Of a DNA stretch of 64,000 nt, positions 25,529 to 36,653 are shown one piece after another. How positions within the stretch are numbered: position 1 is the first letter of the stretch; every line of letters begins with the position of its first letter. The stretch is from Microbispora rosea subsp. aerata (GTDB lineage Bacteria; Actinomycetota; Actinomycetes; Streptosporangiales; Streptosporangiaceae): assembly GCF_014647835.1 (NCBI RefSeq), contig NZ_BMPY01000024.1:1-64000 (forward strand), given 5' to 3'. A model generated the notes under the pieces. It did no database searches and was not told the DNA's origin. It worked only from the letters and a program-made list of their open reading frames with translations. The translations under genes were made by a program, and so were the position numbers.

Positions 25529-26119
25529 CTACTTCTCGGCGGTCTCCGCCGCCTGCTGGCCGGCGCCGCGGGCCTTGGCCGCGGCTCTCTCGGCCCTCGC
25601 CTCGGCCTTCTTCTTGTGCGGCCCGATCACCATGATCATGTTGCGGCCGTCCTGCTTCGGCTGCGACTCGACGAACCCCAGGTCGGTGACGTCCTCCGCG
25701 AGGCGCTGCAGCAGCCGGAAGCCCAGCTCGGGCCGGGACTGCTCGCGGCCCCGGAACATGATCGTGACCTTGACCTTGTCTCCCGCCTTCAGGAAGCGCA
25801 CGACGTGACCCTTCTTGGTCTCGTAGTCGTGCGGGTCGATCTTCGGCCGGAGCTTGATCTCCTTGATGATCGTGTGCGCCTGGTTACGGCGGGCCTCGCG
25901 CGCCTTCATGGCCGACTCGTACTTGTACTTGCCGTAGTCCATGAGCTTACAGACGGGCGGGCGGGCCGTGGCCGCCACCTCCACCAGGTCGAGGTCGCTC
26001 TCCTGCGCCAGCTTCAGCGCGTCGCCGATCGAGACGATGCCGACCTGTTCGCCGTTCGGGCCGACGAGGCGCACCTCGGGCACGCGAATACGGTCATTGA
26101 TGCGGGGCTCGGTGCTGAT
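25529..26119 (-). CDS. infC: Translation initiation factor IF-3 with AUC start codon
   Basis: Binds the 30S subunit, prevents premature 50S joining and checks start codons and the initiator tRNA. The 196-residue product ([20 protein letters not shown] after the initiator) has the N domain, the lysine-rich linker [17 protein letters not shown] and the C domain with KGHVVRFL and [10 protein letters not shown], plus an Ala/Glu tail. The start is read as ATC at 26117-26119 because GGAGGT lies 3 bases before it and the family sequence begins there. The next in-frame ATG (26188) lies inside the terminator hairpin. Unusual AUU/AUC starts on infC are known to let IF-3 control its own synthesis. Confidence 0.9.
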   Translation of the reverse strand: MSTEPRINDRIRVPEVRLVGPNGEQVGIVSIGDALKLAQESDLDLVEVAATARPPVCKLMDYGKYKYESAMKAREARRNQAHTIIKEIKLRPKIDPHDYETKKGHVVRFLKAGDKVKVTIMFRGREQSRPELGFRLLQRLAEDVTDLGFVESQPKQDGRNMIMVIGPHKKKAEARAERAAAKARGAGQQAAETAEK

Positions 26120-26160
26120 GGGACCTCCAAAAGACTTCCGCTTGTCTCGACCGCGCGGGA

Positions 26161-26194
26161 TAAAAACAAAACCCCGCACGTCACGCATGCGGGG
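26161..26194 (-). terminator. Attenuator-like terminator in the infC leader
   Basis: On the minus strand CCCCGCA (26188-26194), a 9-base loop and TGCGGGG (26172-26178) are followed directly by TTTTGTTTTTA, a canonical intrinsic terminator. It stands about 42 bases before the infC start and after about 100 or more bases of leader (from roughly 26300), not after any gene, so it probably attenuates infC-rpmI-rplT transcription. U-tracts are rare in this window, which makes this one stand out. Confidence 0.75.
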
Positions 26195-26392
26195 TCACTG
26201 AGCTCTCCTGCCGAAAACTCCGGTGTGATCCTTGACCCGTCCGCCTTTCGGCGAAGCAGGTGGGAGGAGGACCTCCGCTTGCGCGTCCAGCTCATGCCGG
26301 ACCGATCGAGTTCCTACGTTACCACAAACCCGAACGTCCCTCGACGTATTCCTGGCCCGCTTCCCGGGTCTCCCGGGCACGCCGCGGAGCCG

Positions 26393-27235
26393 CTAGGAGG
26401 CCGCGCGGCGTGCGATCTCGGTCTCGCCGGCCGCCCGCATCGCCTCCACCGGCACGTCCGCGCGCCCGGTCATCAGCTCGACCTGCCGCACCGCCTGATG
26501 CAGCAGCATCGGAAGACCGCCGATCACGGTGCGCCCCCGCGCGCCCGCGGCCGCGGCGAGCGCCGTCGGCCAGGGCGCGTAGACGACGTCGAACAGCGCC
26601 GCCTTCTCGGGCAGGCGGGCCGCGACCCGCTCGGCCAGCGCGTCGGCCGCGCCGGACGGCAGCGTGGAGACGACCAGGTCGGCCGCGGGGTCGAAGTCGC
26701 CGAAGGAGCGCACGGTCACGGTCGTGCCGAGGCGCTCGGCGACGCTCAGGGTCTCCCCCGCGCGGGCCTTGTCGCGCACGACGAGCGTGACCTCCGCGAG
26801 CCCCATCTCCCGCAGCGCCGCGATCGCCGAGGCCGCGGTGGCGCCGCCGCCGAGGACGACCGCGGAGGCCGGCCCGCACACGCCCGCCTCCGCCAGGGCC
26901 TGGACGATGCCGTACACGTCGGTGTTGTCACCGTGCCGCCCGCCGTCGCGGAACACCACGGTGTTGGCGCCGCCGACCGCCAGCGCGAGATCGGAGACGC
27001 TGTCGAGCAGCGGGAGCACGGCGCGCTTGAGTGGCATCGTGAGCGACAGCCCCGCCCACTCCGGGCCGAGCCCTCCGATCTGGCCGGCCAGCCCGGCCTC
27101 GTCGCACTCGATCGCGTCGTAGCGCCACTCGCGCAGGCCCATCGCCGCGTACGCCGCCCGGTGCAGGACCGGGGACAACGAGTGCGCGATCGGGGAGCCG
27201 AGGACGGCGGCCCGCCGCGGCGGCGTCATGGTCAT
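26393..27235 (-). CDS. aroE: Shikimate dehydrogenase
   Basis: Reduces 3-dehydroshikimate to shikimate with NADPH. The 280-residue protein has the shikimate-binding start SPIAHSLSPVLHRAAYAAMG, the catalytic lysine in SLTMPLKRAVLP, and the nucleotide loop VLGGGATAAS with NTDVYG upstream of it. Its ATG overlaps the mltG stop by 4 bases. A small CCCGGG-TCT-CCCGGG hairpin (26363-26377) follows the stop codon. Confidence 0.94.
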   Translation of the reverse strand: MTMTPPRRAAVLGSPIAHSLSPVLHRAAYAAMGLREWRYDAIECDEAGLAGQIGGLGPEWAGLSLTMPLKRAVLPLLDSVSDLALAVGGANTVVFRDGGRHGDNTDVYGIVQALAEAGVCGPASAVVLGGGATAASAIAALREMGLAEVTLVVRDKARAGETLSVAERLGTTVTVRSFGDFDPAADLVVSTLPSGAADALAERVAARLPEKAALFDVVYAPWPTALAAAAGARGRTVIGGLPMLLHQAVRQVELMTGRADVPVEAMRAAGETEIARRAAS

Positions 27236-28386
27236 TGGTTGTTCCTGTTGAACTCTTCGCGCAGCTTCCAGAACTCCGACTCCTTGTCGGTGAACTTGGT
27301 GATGCCCCGCTTGGGGTCGACCGTCACGAAGAACAGCCAGTTGCCGTCCGCCGGGTGCAGCGCGGCCTCGATCGCGTGGTCGCCCGGGTTGCTGATCGGG
27401 CCGGGCGGCAGGCCGTAGTACTTGTAGGTGTTGTAGCGCGACGTGCTTTCCAGGTCGGCGTTCGAGGCCGCGATGCCGTACTTGTTGAGGCCGTACATGA
27501 CCGTGCTGTCCATGCCCAGCTTCATCTGGGGCTCGGAGGCCAGCCGGTTGTAGATGACCCGGGCCACCTTCGGCATGTCCTCGGCGCTGCCGGCCTCGGC
27601 CTGCACGATGCTGGCGATGATGATGATCTCGCGGGGCGTGAAGCCGAGCTGCTTGGCCTGGCCCTCCAGGTCGATCCGGTCCGCCGTCTGGTTGAACCGG
27701 TCGACCATCTTGGTGAGGATCTGCCGCGGGGTGAGCTTGCTGCTGATCTCGTACGTCGCGGGGAACGCGAAGCCCTCGAGGCGGCCCTTGGCGTACTTGG
27801 GGAGCCCGATGTCGGTGCGGGCGGCCTTCTTGAACTCCTCGACCGGCCTGCCCGTGGCGGTGGAGAGCTCCTCGAAGATCTTGCTGAGCCGCAGCCCCTC
27901 GCGGATGGTCAGCCGGTTGAGTATGCGGTTCTTGGGGTCGAGCAGGGCCAGGGCCGACTCGGCGGACATGGCCTTGCGCATCTCGTACTGGCCCGGCTGC
28001 AGCGACGAGCTCTTCCCGGCCGCGCCGATGGCGTTGATGAACGCCCGCGCGCTGGCCACGACGCCCTCTTCCTCCAGCATCTGGGCGACGTCGGTGGCGC
28101 TCGCGCCCTCCTCGATCTCGACGACGACCTCCCCGTGCCCCTCTCCGGTGAAGTCCTTGGGGACCACGACGCCCCGCACCCAGGTGAATCCGAAGTAGCC
28201 GAGGCCGCCGAGGACTCCGATGATGATCGCGATGGCGAACAGCGTGGCGACTCTGCCCTTGCGCCGCTGTCTCTTGCGGCGTCTGCGGCTGCGCCGCTGC
28301 TGCATCCGGCTGCCGGGGGGCCGGCGCCGGGACGAACCGTCGTCGTCCTCGGCGCCGAGCAGGAAGTCCATGTCCAGATCATTCAT
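27232..28386 (-). CDS. mltG: Endolytic murein transglycosylase MltG (YceG), copy 1
   Basis: Membrane-anchored lytic transglycosylase that cuts nascent glycan strands. The 384-residue protein has a long, highly basic cytoplasmic N terminus (RMQQRRSRRRRKRQRRK), one membrane segment (about 48-68), a LysM-like region (EIEEGASATDVAQML) and the catalytic domain with the conserved glutamate in ASIVQAEAGS, MDSTVMYGL and YNTYKYYGLPPGPISNPG. The ATG at 28386 has no ribosome-binding site and lies about 7 bases from a predicted transcription start, so the mRNA may be nearly leaderless. aroE is coupled downstream. Confidence 0.93.
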   Translation of the reverse strand: MNDLDMDFLLGAEDDDGSSRRRPPGSRMQQRRSRRRRKRQRRKGRVATLFAIAIIIGVLGGLGYFGFTWVRGVVVPKDFTGEGHGEVVVEIEEGASATDVAQMLEEEGVVASARAFINAIGAAGKSSSLQPGQYEMRKAMSAESALALLDPKNRILNRLTIREGLRLSKIFEELSTATGRPVEEFKKAARTDIGLPKYAKGRLEGFAFPATYEISSKLTPRQILTKMVDRFNQTADRIDLEGQAKQLGFTPREIIIIASIVQAEAGSAEDMPKVARVIYNRLASEPQMKLGMDSTVMYGLNKYGIAASNADLESTSRYNTYKYYGLPPGPISNPGDHAIEAALHPADGNWLFFVTVDPKRGITKFTDKESEFWKLREEFNRNNQ

Positions 28387-28399
28387 AGTGCGCTGGCCA

Positions 28400-28428
28400 A
28401 TCTCTCGGTACGAGAGGCCTCCCGTCAA
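28400..28428 (-). promoter_or_regulatory. mltG-aroE promoter (TTGACG-17-AGAGAT)
   Basis: Minus-strand -35 TTGACG (28423-28428) and -10 AGAGAT (28400-28405) with a 17-base spacer. The start site would fall about 7 bases upstream of the mltG ATG, giving a very short leader. Confidence 0.5.
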
Positions 28429-28486
28429 GCGAGTGTGCCAAACCGAGGGGATTCGGGGCAGTAGGGGTTCTGCGGCTGGGCGTTCC

Positions 28487-28508
28487 CCCCGAGGGATGTC
28501 CCTCGGGG
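28487..28508 (-). terminator. Hairpin between the two mltG genes
   Basis: Perfect 10-base arms CCCCGAGGGA (28487-28496) and TCCCTCGGGG (28499-28508) lie about 137 bases after the stop of the second mltG and before the promoter of the first. It may end the alaS-ruvX-mltG transcript, so the two paralogues look transcriptionally separate. Confidence 0.5.
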
Positions 28509-28644
28509 CGTTCCCCAGGGGGTAGTCCGCGGGGGTTCTCCCGATATATGAAGCCCCGCCGGGGGACGGCGGAGCCGTACGGACGCATCGCGCGCCCCCG
28601 TGGCCCGCGGGAGACGGCGCCGCGTGGATGCCCCGGGGAGGCGG

Positions 28645-29679
28645 TCAGTTCGTCCCGAGATACTTGTTTAGCTCCTCCCGATATTTCCGGAACTCCGCCT
28701 CTTTGTCAGTGAATTTGGTGATTTTACGCCCAGGGTCGGTGGTGACGAACCAGTACCACGTGCCGTCGGCGGGGTGGAGGGCGGCGGTGAGCGCGCTCTC
28801 CCCCGGGTTCCCGATGGGCCCGGGCGGGAGCCCGGGGCGCGCGTAGGTGTTGTACGGAGAATCGACCCGCGTGTCCTTGATGCTGACCTTGAGGGTGTGC
28901 CGGTTCAGCGCGTAGTTGACCGTGCTGTCCATCTCCAGCTTCGCGCCGCGCGCGAGACGGTTGTACACCACTCTGGCGATCTTGGGGTAGTCGGCGGGGA
29001 CGCCGCCCTCGGCCTGCACGATGCTGGCGACCGTCACGACCTGTCTGGGGGTGAGCTTCACGCGCGGCGCCAGCTCCTCCAGCCGCACGTTCGCGGCGGC
29101 GACGCGGAACCTGGCCACCATCTTCCTGAGCAGGTCGAGGGCGGTCGTCCCCGGCTCGACCTCGTACGTCGCGGGGAACAGGAACCCCTCGGCCTCGCCC
29201 TCGGCGTACGCGGGCAGGCGCAGCCGCCCGGGCTCGGCGACGGCCTCCTCGAAATCCTCCAGAGGTATGCCCGTCTTGTCCGCGAGGGTGCGCAGGACCT
29301 CGCTCAGGCGCAGCCCCTCGGGCACGGTGACCGTGCGCGAAACCTTGCTCCCGGGCGCGAGCAGCAGGTCGAGCGCGTCGGCGGCGGACATCCGGCGCCG
29401 CAGCGTGTAGCGGCCCGGACGCAGGCTGGTCTCCTTGGAGCGCGTGATCACCTGCTCGATGAACGACTGGGCGCTGGCGACCACGCCGGCCTTCTCCAGC
29501 GTCTTGCCGATCTCGCCGGCGCTCGCCCCCGGTGTGATCTCGACGGTGACCGTCCCCGACCCGCCGCCGGAGTAGTCGGGGGCCTTGTCCGGCTGCGTGA
29601 CGACCTCGTGCACGCCGTACGCGACCGCCATCGCCACCAGGGCGACGCCCCCGGCCGCGGCGGCCAGCGTCCGCCTCAC
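28645..29679 (-). CDS. Endolytic murein transglycosylase MltG, copy 2
   Basis: A second, clearly homologous MltG of 344 residues directly upstream of the first. It begins MRRTLAAAAGG with a membrane segment or uncleaved signal (about 4-24) and lacks the long basic cytoplasmic extension of copy 1. The LysM-like segment EITPGASAGEIGKTLEKAG and the catalytic glutamate region ASIVQAEGGVPADYPKIARVVYNRL are intact, as are MDSTVNYAL and YNTYARPGLPPGPIGNPG. The ATG overlaps the ruvX stop by 4 bases, the place where the single mltG normally sits. Both copies look functional. Confidence 0.92.
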   Translation of the reverse strand: MRRTLAAAAGGVALVAMAVAYGVHEVVTQPDKAPDYSGGGSGTVTVEITPGASAGEIGKTLEKAGVVASAQSFIEQVITRSKETSLRPGRYTLRRRMSAADALDLLLAPGSKVSRTVTVPEGLRLSEVLRTLADKTGIPLEDFEEAVAEPGRLRLPAYAEGEAEGFLFPATYEVEPGTTALDLLRKMVARFRVAAANVRLEELAPRVKLTPRQVVTVASIVQAEGGVPADYPKIARVVYNRLARGAKLEMDSTVNYALNRHTLKVSIKDTRVDSPYNTYARPGLPPGPIGNPGESALTAALHPADGTWYWFVTTDPGRKITKFTDKEAEFRKYREELNKYLGTN

Positions 29680-30164
29680 CTGGCGGTCCCGCCGCTCGCT
29701 TCCTCACCTGACGGTGGATCCAAGGGTCTGCCGGGGGGATTGCCGGTGGCCCGCTCGCCGTCGAGCGCGGCCTGCAGCAGCACGACGGCCGCCGCCTGGT
29801 CGATCACGTCGCGCTGGTTGCGGGCCTTCACGCCGCTGGAACGCAGGCCCTGCTGGGCGCTGACCGTGGTGAGCCGCTCGTCCACCAGCCGGATCGGGAG
29901 CGGGGCCACCCGGCGGGCCAGCCGCGCGGCGAACTCGCGCGCCGCCCCGGCGGCGTGGCTCTCCCTGCCCGACAGCGAGGTGGGCAGCCCGACCACGATC
30001 TCGATCGCCTCGTGCTCGGCCGCGATCTCCGCGATCCTCGCCAGGTCGCCGCGGCCGCGCCGTACGGTTTCCACCGGCGTGGCCAGCAGACCCGACGGGT
30101 CGCTGCGGGCCACGCCGATGCGGACGGAGCCGACGTCGACTCCGATCCTGACGCCGTGCCTCAT
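29676..30164 (-). CDS. ruvX: Putative pre-16S rRNA nuclease / Holliday junction resolvase-like protein YqgF
   Basis: RNase H-fold nuclease thought to trim the 5' end of 16S rRNA. The 162-residue protein has the GVDVGSVRIGVARSD start with the first catalytic aspartate, the strand IEIVVGLPTSLSG, the glutamate in LVDERLTT and DVIDQAAAVVLLQ near the end. ATG at 30162-30164, 7 bases from the alaS stop, in the conserved alaS-ruvX-mltG order. Confidence 0.9.
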   Translation of the reverse strand: MRHGVRIGVDVGSVRIGVARSDPSGLLATPVETVRRGRGDLARIAEIAAEHEAIEIVVGLPTSLSGRESHAAGAAREFAARLARRVAPLPIRLVDERLTTVSAQQGLRSSGVKARNQRDVIDQAAAVVLLQAALDGERATGNPPGRPLDPPSGEEASGGTAR

Positions 30165-30171
30165 CGGCCGA

Positions 30172-32844
<2,673 letters not shown>

Positions 32845-32845
32845 C

Positions 32846-33112
32846 TCAGCGGCCATCCTTTACGTCGTAGATTGTGTTCTTGCCGTTGGTTTCATCAACC
32901 GTGCCGAGCCCGAACTCGGCACGCAACTCGGTTTCCCTGCTCGCCGACAGGCGCCACACCTCGCCCGCGAAGTCCCGGAACCGGTCGGCGAGGGTCACCG
33001 CGTGGTCCGCGGTGCGCCTGGCCACATGGTCGGGCCGCAATGACTGAAGCTTACGCATGGTCCAGACCGCGAGGAACGCGCCCAGGGACATGTAGAAGAG
33101 GCGCCGGATCAC
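32846..33112 (-). CDS. Small membrane-associated protein (DUF6167-like)
   Basis: An 88-residue protein with an N-terminal hydrophobic segment (about 5-18, [15 protein letters not shown]) followed by a helical, charged tail. It matches the short conserved protein that sits between DUF948 and alaS in actinobacteria, for which no function is established. The GTG overlaps the DUF948 stop (GTGA), and its stop is one base from alaS. Confidence 0.8.
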   Translation of the reverse strand: MIRRLFYMSLGAFLAVWTMRKLQSLRPDHVARRTADHAVTLADRFRDFAGEVWRLSASRETELRAEFGLGTVDETNGKNTIYDVKDGR

Positions 33113-33579
33113 CCGCGTCCCCTCCCTATCGCCCGGCGCTCCGCCCCGCGGTCGACCGGGTGCCGCTCGCTGATCCTGTCCGCGGTCCGGGGACCGCCCC
33201 GGGCGACCCGCCGGGCCGGGGCTCGGCGGGCGGCGCGCCGGGCCAGCGCCAGGCGGAAACCGTCCCGGAACGCCGCGATCTTGATCGCCGGGCCGGCGAG
33301 CAGCGTGGACGCCACCCCGGTGATCTTGACCATGTTGCCGCTGACGTCCCGCATGTTGTCCGTGATCTCCTCGGCGGCCACCAGCCGCCGGTTGGCCTCG
33401 GAGACGGTCTGGCTCACGTCGTCGAGGAGCGGGGCGATGCGCTCGCTCAGCTCGGCCACCGACTTGCGGGTCTCGGTCAGCAGTCTGGCCAGCCTGACCA
33501 GCACGACGACCATGAAGCAGACCAGGATCACCCAGAAAATGGCGACCACGAGGCCCGCCAGCTCTCCCGCGGTAAGCAT
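33109..33579 (-). CDS. DUF948 membrane protein
   Basis: A 156-residue protein with one N-terminal membrane helix (about 9-30, LVVAIFWVILVCFMVVVLVRL) and a following amphipathic helical stretch (ETRKSVAELSERIAPLLDDV) that looks like a coiled coil, then an Arg-rich C terminus. This is the DUF948 pattern, shared with general-stress-like envelope proteins. GGGAGA precedes the ATG. It heads a DUF948-DUF6167-alaS transcript. Confidence 0.85.
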   Translation of the reverse strand: MLTAGELAGLVVAIFWVILVCFMVVVLVRLARLLTETRKSVAELSERIAPLLDDVSQTVSEANRRLVAAEEITDNMRDVSGNMVKITGVASTLLAGPAIKIAAFRDGFRLALARRAARRAPARRVARGGPRTADRISERHPVDRGAERRAIGRGRG

Positions 33580-33681
33580 GTACCGATCTCCCTGGATCAA
33601 CGGAGCTGGAATGGCAAGACCTTACCGCGAACGCCCTGCCCGCCGTTCCGCACCACACACGGGTCCGCGCGCCCGAAATCC

Positions 33682-34989
33682 TCAGCCGCCGCGCAGGAAG
33701 CTCCGGATCTTCGCCCAGCGCTCGGCGAACCGCGCCTCCGCGCCGTGCGTGGTCGGCTCGTAGTAGCGGCGCTCCCGCAGCTCCCGCGGCGCGTAGTCCT
33801 GGCGGACGAGGCCGTGCTCGAAGTCGTGCGGATACTTGTAGCCCCGGCCGTGGCCGAGCTTCCCGGCGCCCGGGTAGTGGGCGTCGCGCAGGTGGTCGGG
33901 GATGCGGCCCACCATGCCGCCCCGCACGTCGTCGCAGGCCGCGCCGATCGCCTTCACCACCGCGTTCGACTTGGGGGCGAGCGCGCAGTGGATGACGGCC
34001 TGTGCGAGGTTGATCCTGCCCTCGGGCAGGCCGATGAACTCCACGGCCTGGGCGGCGGCCACCGCGACCTGCAGGCAGGTCGGGTCGGCCATCCCCACGT
34101 CCTCGCTGGCGAAGATCACGATCCGGCGGGCGATGAACCGGGGGTCCTCCCCCGCCTCCACCATCCGGGCGAGGTAGTGCAGCGCCGCGTCGGCGTCCGA
34201 GCCGCGCATGCTCTTGATGAACGCGCTGGCCACGTCGTAGTGCTGGTCTCCCTGCCGGTCGTAGCGCACGGCCGCCTTGTCGACCGCCTTCTCCACGACC
34301 TCCACCGTGACCGTGTCGGCCAGCATCGCCGCGGCCTCCAGGTAGGTCAGCGAGCGCCGGGCGTCGCCGCCGGCCAGCCGTACGAGCTGGTCGAGGGCGT
34401 CGGGGTGCAGCGTGACGCGCCCGCCGAGGCCGCGCGGGTCGGCCACCGCGCGCTCCAGGACGGCCCGGATGTCGTCTTCGGCCAGCGGCTCCAGGGTGAG
34501 CAGCAGCGAGCGGGACAGCAGCGGGGAGATGACCGAGAAGAACGGGTTCTCCGTGGTCGCGCCGATGAACGTCACCCAGCGGTTCTCCACCGCGGGCAGC
34601 AGCGCGTCCTGCTGCGCCTTGTTGAACCGGTGCACCTCGTCCACGAACAGCACGGTCTGCCTGCCGGTCATGCCGAGCTCGCGGCGGGCCTGGTCGATGG
34701 CCGCGCGCACGTCCTTGACCCCGGCGGAGACCGCCGAGATCTCCACGAACCTCCGCTTGGTCGCACCCGCCACGACGTACGCCAGCGTGGTCTTGCCGAT
34801 GCCCGGAGGGCCCCACAGGAACAGCGACATCGGGGCGTCGCTCTCCACCAGGCGGCGCAGCGGCGTGCCGGGCCCCAGCAGGTGCCGCTGGCCGATCACC
34901 TCCTCCAGCGAGCGCGGCCGCATGCGCACCGCCAGCGGCTCCTGGCCCCGGTGCGCCTCCTCGGCGGCCGAATCGAACAGGCTCTCCAC
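33682..34989 (-). CDS. rarA: Replication-associated recombination protein A (RarA/MgsA AAA ATPase)
   Basis: Clamp-loader-like ATPase acting at stalled replication forks. Walker [10 protein letters not shown], Walker [17 protein letters not shown], sensor 1 GATTENP and the C-terminal MgsA tetramerization region ([13 protein letters not shown]...AREDVG-like [10 protein letters not shown], then GYKYPHDF) are all present in 435 residues. The GTG at 34987-34989 is chosen by family length; its ribosome-binding site is weak. The DUF2231 gene is 16 bases upstream. Confidence 0.93.
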   Translation of the reverse strand: MESLFDSAAEEAHRGQEPLAVRMRPRSLEEVIGQRHLLGPGTPLRRLVESDAPMSLFLWGPPGIGKTTLAYVVAGATKRRFVEISAVSAGVKDVRAAIDQARRELGMTGRQTVLFVDEVHRFNKAQQDALLPAVENRWVTFIGATTENPFFSVISPLLSRSLLLTLEPLAEDDIRAVLERAVADPRGLGGRVTLHPDALDQLVRLAGGDARRSLTYLEAAAMLADTVTVEVVEKAVDKAAVRYDRQGDQHYDVASAFIKSMRGSDADAALHYLARMVEAGEDPRFIARRIVIFASEDVGMADPTCLQVAVAAAQAVEFIGLPEGRINLAQAVIHCALAPKSNAVVKAIGAACDDVRGGMVGRIPDHLRDAHYPGAGKLGHGRGYKYPHDFEHGLVRQDYAPRELRERRYYEPTTHGAEARFAERWAKIRSFLRGG

Positions 34990-35005
34990 ATCGCCGACAC
35001 TACCG

Positions 35006-35473
35006 TCAGCGTCCCCACACGGCCGTCGCACCCGTGTGCCCGGTCCGTACGGCGTAGTAGCCGACGACCACGGCCAAGATCACGGCCGCGGCCGACACGA
35101 CCAGGACGCCCACGCGGGAGCCGGTGCCCTCGGGGGCGCGGCGGGCCCGGGTGAGCCACACCATGGCCAGGGCCACGACGGTCAGGGGCACGGTGGCCTG
35201 CAAGAGGGTCTCGCCGAAGCCGGAATGGACCTCGATCGGGCCGGAGGGGCGGCCCTGGAACAGCCGGCGCTCGAGCGCCTCCCCGCTCTGCTTGGCCGCG
35301 TACACCGAGCCGAGGGCCAGCACGGCGGTCGCGACGAGGGCCAGGTCGAGCTTGTGCCGCAGGCGGGGCAGCGCGGCGTACGCGACGGACAGCACGGCGA
35401 GCAGCGGCGCGAAGATCACCGCGGCGTGGACGAGGAGTGCGTGGGCCGGGAGTCCGAAGACCTGGTCGAACAT
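35006..35473 (-). CDS. DUF2231 membrane protein
   Basis: A 155-residue integral membrane protein with four predicted helices and the family opening [29 protein letters not shown] lies 8-9 bases before the chosen ATG. It probably shares a transcript with rarA. DUF2231 proteins sometimes carry electron-transfer neighbours, but none is seen here. The 217-base gap to the divergent cyclophilin gene holds promoters for both, which I could not define. Confidence 0.85.
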   Translation of the reverse strand: MFDQVFGLPAHALLVHAAVIFAPLLAVLSVAYAALPRLRHKLDLALVATAVLALGSVYAAKQSGEALERRLFQGRPSGPIEVHSGFGETLLQATVPLTVVALAMVWLTRARRAPEGTGSRVGVLVVSAAAVILAVVVGYYAVRTGHTGATAVWGR

Positions 35474-35690
35474 CGTGCATCGCTCCTGTGAGGGCAACCG
35501 GGAGGCGCGGGTCGCGTACCCGTACCCCGTGTACGGATTCGGTTGGCAGGAGGTTCCCAGGGAGATCTGAGAGCAAGATGAGCGTAAACGGGAGTGATAC
35601 CCCTGGGACGGCTGCTTTACACGAAGCCGACGGGATCACGGATAGAGTGGCGCAGCAGTCGTAAGAAGAGGGAAAAGGGAAGGCATAGCG

Positions 35691-36596
35691 GTGACCGACA
35701 CTGATCGGCAGAAGCAGCCGGCTTCGCGTGTGAGCACGGCCGGGCGCGCGACCACACCTCGTCGCCGCCTCAGTGGCACCCTCGGCGCCGGGCTGGGGCT
35801 CCTCGCGCTGGCGGGCAGCCTGGTGGCCTGCAGTGACGGCTCGGACAAGGGATCTGCCCAGGCCACCCCGTCGGCCTCGTCCTCCGCTTCGGAGAGCCCC
35901 GCCGCGACGCCCTCCGAGCCCGCGCCGTCGGCCAGCCCCACCAGCCTGCGCCAGGTCACCTGCCACTACCGCAAGGACGACTCCGGCAGCCCGTCGAAGT
36001 TCGTGGGCTACCCGCCCAGCAAGCTGACCAGGAAGGTCATCCTGGCCAAGCAGATGATCATCACGACGAACCAGGGCCGGATCGTCATCGACCTGGCCAC
36101 CAAGGACGCGCCCTGCGCGGTGAACTCGCTCGCGTTCCTGGCCAGCAAGAACTTCTACGACAACACCGTCTGCCACCGCCTGGCGACGGTGGAGACGGTC
36201 GGCCTCGGCATGCTGCAGTGCGGCGACCCGCTGGCCAAGGGCGACGGCAAGCACGCCGACGACGGCGCGGGCAGCTCCGGCTACCTGTTCGAGGACGAGA
36301 ACCTCAACGGCATGCCGCTCAGCCGCGGCACGGTCGGGCTGGCGCAGGCCTCGGAGGACGCCAACTCCAACGGCAGCCAGTTCTTCATCTCGTTCACCGA
36401 CGAGAACACCCAGCTGACCGCCGCGGGCGCCGCGTTCACCATGATCGGCGTGGTGAGCAAGGGCATGGACGTCATCGACAAGATCGCCAAGGGCGGCATC
36501 ATCCCCTTCAACGGGGACCCCACGGCGGACGTGCGGGGCGAGGGGTCCAACGCCCCCAAGAAGAAGGTCGTCATCAAGGACCTGAGCATCGTCTGA
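35691..36596 (+). CDS. Lipoprotein peptidyl-prolyl cis-trans isomerase (cyclophilin), copy 1
   Basis: Surface-anchored foldase of the cyclophilin family. A basic N terminus, hydrophobic core and lipobox LVAC (Cys near residue 47) indicate a lipoprotein, followed by a Ser/Pro/Ala-rich linker to about residue 85. The cyclophilin domain shows the MIITTNQGRIVIDLATKDAP start, CHRL, LQCGDPLAKGDG in place of the usual QGGDP, and SNGSQFFISF. Start GTG 35691. It is flanked by convergent aspS, with a bidirectional hairpin between them. Cysteine-containing loops are shared with copy 2 at 40612. Confidence 0.9.
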   Translation: MTDTDRQKQPASRVSTAGRATTPRRRLSGTLGAGLGLLALAGSLVACSDGSDKGSAQATPSASSSASESPAATPSEPAPSASPTSLRQVTCHYRKDDSGSPSKFVGYPPSKLTRKVILAKQMIITTNQGRIVIDLATKDAPCAVNSLAFLASKNFYDNTVCHRLATVETVGLGMLQCGDPLAKGDGKHADDGAGSSGYLFEDENLNGMPLSRGTVGLAQASEDANSNGSQFFISFTDENTQLTAAGAAFTMIGVVSKGMDVIDKIAKGGIIPFNGDPTADVRGEGSNAPKKKVVIKDLSIV

Positions 36597-36612
36597 CCCG
36601 CCCCGGGCACGC

Positions 36613-36646
36613 GACGGCCCCCGCGACCGGTGTCGCGGGGGCCGTC
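36613..36646. terminator. Bidirectional terminator between the cyclophilin and aspS
   Basis: Perfect 15-base arms (36613-36627 and 36632-36646) around a CGGT loop lie between convergent stop codons at 36596 and 36654, so it can serve both transcripts. Confidence 0.8.
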
Positions 36647-36653
36647 TCGCGTC

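Noticed and set aside
26119-26188. ATG at 26188 as the infC start
   Set aside because: It lies in the stem of the intrinsic terminator, has no ribosome-binding site, and adds residues that do not belong to IF-3. The ATC behind GGAGGT fits better.
26195-26295. Leader peptide starting at ATG 26295 upstream of infC
   Set aside because: The frame runs through the terminator and far into infC without a stop near it, has no strong ribosome-binding site, and is not enriched in any regulatory amino acid.
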